Notes under the pieces: model-generated | The model's database searches: none | Told to the model about the DNA's origin: nothing | The model's input: only the letters and a program-made list of their open reading frames with translations | Program-made: the position numbers and the translations under genes | Assembly: GCA_014801655.1 (NCBI GenBank) | Contig: JAAVDT010000007.1 | Span: 76,124-93,771 of the forward strand | Direction of reading: 5' to 3' | DNA length: 17,648 nucleotides | Source of the DNA: Bacteroides sp. | GTDB lineage: Bacteria > Bacteroidota > Bacteroidia > Bacteroidales > Muribaculaceae | Shown here: in pieces, positions 14,990-17,648 of the stretch | Layout of the letters: each line of letters begins with the position of its first letter | How positions within the stretch are numbered: position 1 is the stretch's first letter

Positions 14990-15919
14990 TTAATTTTTGT
15001 TAACAGCAGATTGCAAATCGCGTCGCTGCTTGAGATAGAGCTGAATAGAATTGATGGTGTTTTGCCATGCGATATAGGCTGCGGGACCCACTGAGCTGAT
15101 TGGGTTTAGGTAGGTCAGGGCGAGCCAAATGGCAAGCACTGTGTTTTTCTGGCCCAAGCCCTGCGCGCCGGAGATAGGGTCGCCGTAGCGCCGGCCAATG
15201 CGGCGGCCAATCAGAAACTGCCCTGCGCAGGCCAGTCCGGCAGCGATGGCCATCACCACGATTTCAGGCACCTTCGACGCCGGTTCGCTCATGATGAAGC
15301 TGACCGACTTGCCGACGACGATGAAAAGCGACACCGCCCAGATGTAGAACGACACCGCCTGGCGCGACGCAATCTCATGGTGGATTTTCGGCATAACCCC
15401 TTTAAGCAGAAACGCCGCCACGAGAGGGCCGAGAATCAGCGGACCGACATTGCAGGCAATCGACACCGTGGCTGCGGCAAGGTCGACATCGCCCGGCCCT
15501 ATCCAGGCCAACAGCGCGGGAGCCACAAGAGCTATAGTCACATTGCTCAACAGCGAATATGCAACCAGGCGCGTCACACTGCCTCCGAGCATTCCGGTGA
15601 CCACGGGAGCCGCCGTGGCCGTCGGACACAGCACACAGATAAACACCGCCTGCGCCACATCGACACTCAATCCTCTCAAAGCAAGATAGAGCCCCACTGA
15701 GCCGGCAAGCTGCACCAGCAGCAGCCATCCCATCATGCCCGACAGATGAAAATCACGGCGGTCGATGCGGCAAAACGTAATGAGCAACATCGCGAATATT
15801 AAATATGGTGTAAGAAAACCAACGTAGGCAATCTGTCCGTGAAACAAAATGCCGCCGACCATTGCAATGGGAAGCATCCACGGCTTCAGCCGCTGCCTCA
15901 ACATCTGTCCTTTAGTCAT
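14990..15919 (-). CDS. Bile acid:sodium symporter (BASS) family transporter
   Basis: 309 residues with about nine to ten membrane segments, inner membrane. BASS-family features are FICVLCPTATAAPVVTGMLGG in the first half and GLGQKNTVLAIWLALTYLNP followed by AAYIAWQNTINS in the second, the crossover and sodium-site regions of this fold. Bacterial members move diverse organic acids, and bile acid transport should not be assumed from the family name. It starts at 15919 close behind a possible -7 box on the minus strand and is divergent from the outer-membrane protein gene. The regulator gene lies just downstream on the same strand. Confidence 0.9.
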   Translation of the reverse strand: MTKGQMLRQRLKPWMLPIAMVGGILFHGQIAYVGFLTPYLIFAMLLITFCRIDRRDFHLSGMMGWLLLVQLAGSVGLYLALRGLSVDVAQAVFICVLCPTATAAPVVTGMLGGSVTRLVAYSLLSNVTIALVAPALLAWIGPGDVDLAAATVSIACNVGPLILGPLVAAFLLKGVMPKIHHEIASRQAVSFYIWAVSLFIVVGKSVSFIMSEPASKVPEIVVMAIAAGLACAGQFLIGRRIGRRYGDPISGAQGLGQKNTVLAIWLALTYLNPISSVGPAAYIAWQNTINSIQLYLKQRRDLQSAVNKN

Positions 15920-15939
15920 AATCCTGAATTTTAATCGTG

Positions 15940-15947
15940 CAAAATTA
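15940..15947 (-). promoter_or_regulatory. Possible -7 box for the BASS transporter gene
   Basis: CAAAATTA on the plus strand reads TAATTTTG on the minus strand, matching TAnnTTTG about 20 bases before the start codon. No good TTTG is found at the expected -33 spacing. Confidence 0.4.
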
Positions 15948-15959
15948 CGGCTTTTTTTC

Positions 15960-15967
15960 TAACTTTG
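15960..15967 (+). promoter_or_regulatory. -7 box for the outer-membrane protein gene
   Basis: TAACTTTG, the same box used ahead of metK, greA and yceD, lies 29 bases before the ATG at 15997. The -33 element is weak (GTG at 15937-15939, spacing 20). It lies 12 bases from the divergent box at 15940-15947, so the two promoters would interfere. Confidence 0.6.
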
Positions 15968-15996
15968 TATCCGTAACCAATCACAAAAAACGATCC

Positions 15997-16677
15997 ATGA
16001 ATCTCATCAAGCTCACTATTACTGCTGTCACCATCCTTTTTTCGTGTCTGAACACAACGACAGCAGCAGAAAATATCTTCGACAACCCCGACACTCAAAA
16101 AACGAAGATAATGGTTCGTGTGGCATACGAATACGACAGCCCTACCACCAAAACGATCGGAAAGAGTTGCCATTTGAGTTCACGTTCAGGTTTCAGCGCA
16201 GGATTCGATGTCAACATTCCGCTGTGGAAGAACCTCTATCTCGGCCCGGGACTATCCATCTATGAAACACAGACCGGAGTAGAAGGCTACAAAACAAGCG
16301 GACACCCGATATCGTTTCTCTGGTTTTTCGGATGTCGCGTCAACTGTCTGATTGGCTATCACTTCGATCTCTCAAAAAAAGTAAGCCTCTCGTTTTCAAC
16401 CGGCCCGCAACTCGCCATGGGATTCACATCCGGCGCACATTATCCCGGCAAGAAATCCGACGAGACACTCTATACCAAAGGAGCCAGTCTGATGAATCGA
16501 TACGATTGTCTTTGGAACTTCAACGTTGCCACAACATTCAAATCGAAGTTCACTCTCGGAATCGGGCTATCGCAGGGCCTGGTCAACAGAGTGGGCAAAT
16601 ACTATACGCAGCGAGACCCCGGCTATAGCTACAAAGACCGAATCCTGTCAGTGAGCGTGGGCTACACATTAAATTAA
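15997..16677 (+). CDS. Outer-membrane beta-barrel protein of unknown role
   Basis: 226 residues from the ATG at 15997, which starts a signal peptide (MNLIKLTITAVTILFSCLNTTTAA) and lies just behind a -7 box; the frame extends upstream but through the promoter. The mature part alternates polar and hydrophobic residues as in small barrels: MVRVAYEY, FSAGFDVNIPLWKNLYLGPGLSIYE, KKVSLSFSTGPQLAMGF and KFTLGIGLSQGLVNRVG, with a C-terminal strand ILSVSVGYTLN. It fits the outer-membrane porin-like family with about eight to ten strands. No substrate can be inferred, and the gene stands alone. Confidence 0.75.
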   Translation: MNLIKLTITAVTILFSCLNTTTAAENIFDNPDTQKTKIMVRVAYEYDSPTTKTIGKSCHLSSRSGFSAGFDVNIPLWKNLYLGPGLSIYETQTGVEGYKTSGHPISFLWFFGCRVNCLIGYHFDLSKKVSLSFSTGPQLAMGFTSGAHYPGKKSDETLYTKGASLMNRYDCLWNFNVATTFKSKFTLGIGLSQGLVNRVGKYYTQRDPGYSYKDRILSVSVGYTLN

Positions 16678-16697
16678 AGCGATTTTTTCGGTTTTGC

Positions 16698-16728
16698 TTG
16701 CAGTTGTGGAAGATAATATATAACTTTG
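16698..16728 (+). promoter_or_regulatory. Promoter of yceD-rpmF
   Basis: TTG (16698-16700), a 20-base spacer and TAACTTTG (16721-16728). Transcription would start near 16733, so the true coding start must lie downstream; this decides in favour of the GTG at 16761. Confidence 0.75.
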
Positions 16729-16760
16729 CACAGTTTTTTCAACACTTATCATCAACAGAC

Positions 16761-17375
16761 GTGGGAAAATTTACAGAATATAAAATCCCTTTGATAAGCA
16801 TGCCCGAGGGGGAACACCGTTTTGAGTTCCATCTCGACAAGCGTTTCTTTGAGAACATGGAGAATGCCGACATCCACGATGCCGACCTCGACGTGGTGCT
16901 CACGGTGACGCACAAATCTGACATCTATCAATTTGATTTTCAAATCACCGGCACTATCACGCTGATTTGTGACCGCTGTCTCGATGACCTCATCATGCCG
17001 GTCGACACCACCTATAGCATCGCCGTGAAATATGGCGACGACTACAACGATGATTCCGACGACCTGCTCGTGATTCCCCATAGCGACAACTTCCTCAACG
17101 TTGCCTATATGATTCACGACACCGTGGCTCTGACCATTCCCATCAAGCACGTTCATCCGCTGGGAAAATGCAACCGCCAGATGAGCGCAATGCTGAAAAA
17201 ACATCGCGCCACCACTCCCGGCGACGAAGATTCCGAACTCGCCGAATCGCTCATCGACGAAATCGACTCAATCGACGCCGCCGCTGAAAACCAGGCGCAA
17301 CAACAGGCCACCGACCCCCGCTGGGATGCCCTCAAAGGACTTGCCGGCAACGACGGAGAGGAAACCAAAGCCTGA
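16761..17375 (+). CDS. yceD: YceD/DUF177 family protein
   Basis: 204 residues starting at the GTG at 16761 (MGKFTEYKIPL), chosen because the in-frame TTG at 16698 is inside the promoter. The family signature is a Cys pair in LICDRCLDDL (C70 and C73) after a beta-rich N-terminal half, followed by conserved acidic stretches and a Gln- and Ala-rich tail. DUF177 proteins almost always precede the ribosomal protein L32 gene, as here, and have been linked to rRNA processing or ribosome assembly; in plants a relative is needed for 23S rRNA processing. The exact bacterial role is uncertain. Co-transcription with rpmF (72-base gap, no promoter seen) is likely. Confidence 0.9.
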   Translation: MGKFTEYKIPLISMPEGEHRFEFHLDKRFFENMENADIHDADLDVVLTVTHKSDIYQFDFQITGTITLICDRCLDDLIMPVDTTYSIAVKYGDDYNDDSDDLLVIPHSDNFLNVAYMIHDTVALTIPIKHVHPLGKCNRQMSAMLKKHRATTPGDEDSELAESLIDEIDSIDAAAENQAQQQATDPRWDALKGLAGNDGEETKA

Positions 17376-17395
17376 ACCCTTCAACCCCAAGCAGC

Positions 17396-17412
17396 ATCAA
17401 TCTTTCATTGAT
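17396..17412 (+). other. Small hairpin upstream of rpmF
   Basis: ATCAAT (17396-17401) and ATTGAT (17407-17412) form a 6-bp stem with a 5-base loop in the yceD-rpmF gap. There is no T-run, so it should not terminate transcription. It may be chance. Confidence 0.3.
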
Positions 17413-17447
17413 ATATAATAGAAAAAACAATAAATATTTAGAGAAAA

Positions 17448-17630
17448 ATGGCACATCCTAAACGTAAACAATCAAAAACCCGCACAGCTAAGCGTAGAAC
17501 TCACGACAAAGCCGTAGCCCCCACACTGGCTATCTGCCCCAACTGCGGCGCTTGGCACGTTTACCACACCGTTTGTGGCGAATGCGGCTACTATCGCGGC
17601 AAGATCGCTATCGAAAAAGCTGAAGTCTAA
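17448..17630 (+). CDS. rpmF: 50S ribosomal protein L32
   Basis: 60 residues, the usual L32 length. The N-terminus MAHPKRKQSKTRTAKRRTH is the basic rRNA-binding part, followed by a zinc-ribbon with C30/C33 and C43/C46 (CPNC and CGEC), so this is the zinc-binding form. It is part of the large ribosomal subunit. It follows yceD, the classic gene order, which in many bacteria continues into fatty-acid and phospholipid genes; those would lie beyond the window. Confidence 0.98.
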   Translation: MAHPKRKQSKTRTAKRRTHDKAVAPTLAICPNCGAWHVYHTVCGECGYYRGKIAIEKAEV

Positions 17631-17648
17631 GACTCCACTGCCTGCGCC

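Noticed and set aside
1..17648. tRNA, rRNA, CRISPR or transposase genes
   Set aside because: None were recognised on either strand; the mobile-like pieces are short and non-coding.

Overview
The window looks like chromosomal DNA of a member of the Bacteroidota, order Bacteroidales. Family level is uncertain; the moderately GC-rich genes and overall gene style are compatible with Muribaculaceae or a relative. Evidence is the repeated Bacteroidota-type promoter (a TAnnTTTG -7 box with TTG or TTTG 19-20 bases upstream), the weak Shine-Dalgarno sequences, and the gene families: an OB-fold surface protein, a PpiD-like anchor protein, a single-chain iron-sulfur serine lyase, a TonB receptor paired with a periplasmic HMA protein, and the YceD/L32 pair.

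Layout. 1-1521 is the 3' part of a secreted OB-fold protein, closed by a strong terminator. 1748-2837 is an AT-rich island with its own promoter, a 61-bp palindromic element in the leader and an exported protein of unknown function made of two similar halves. 3017-4582 is metK, preceded by what reads as a complete SAM-II riboswitch: promoter, pseudoknot aptamer, antiterminator and intrinsic terminator. 4585-6926 is a PpiD/SurA-like membrane-anchored periplasmic protein with its own promoter, a 5' hairpin and a terminator. 6979-8184 is L-serine ammonia-lyase. 8201-9058 is a second AT-rich island, bracketed by a near-identical 20-21 bp direct repeat. It holds an 8-bp tandem repeat abutting the start codon of a small exported protein, then a frameshifted gene remnant. 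9084-10271 is greA and a HIT hydrolase behind a promoter and a structured leader with a possible attenuator. 10364-12865 is a TonB-dependent receptor and a Cys-rich periplasmic metal-binding protein, probably one operon for metal (copper-like) handling. A bidirectional terminator separates these from three minus-strand genes: a YeiH-family transporter, a Crp/Fnr regulator and a bile acid:sodium symporter-family transporter. A 183-bp palindromic MITE-like element lies between the first two of these. 15997-16677 is an outer-membrane beta-barrel protein divergent from the symporter. 16761-17630 is the YceD-rpmF pair.

How the parts relate. Most genes are ordinary housekeeping or envelope genes. 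The unusual material is between them: the metK switch, a possible phase-variable promoter built from five -7-like boxes, a possible attenuator ahead of greA, and at least three palindromic elements, two of which share a TGTTTAAAyTTA core. No transposase, CRISPR array, tRNA or rRNA was seen.
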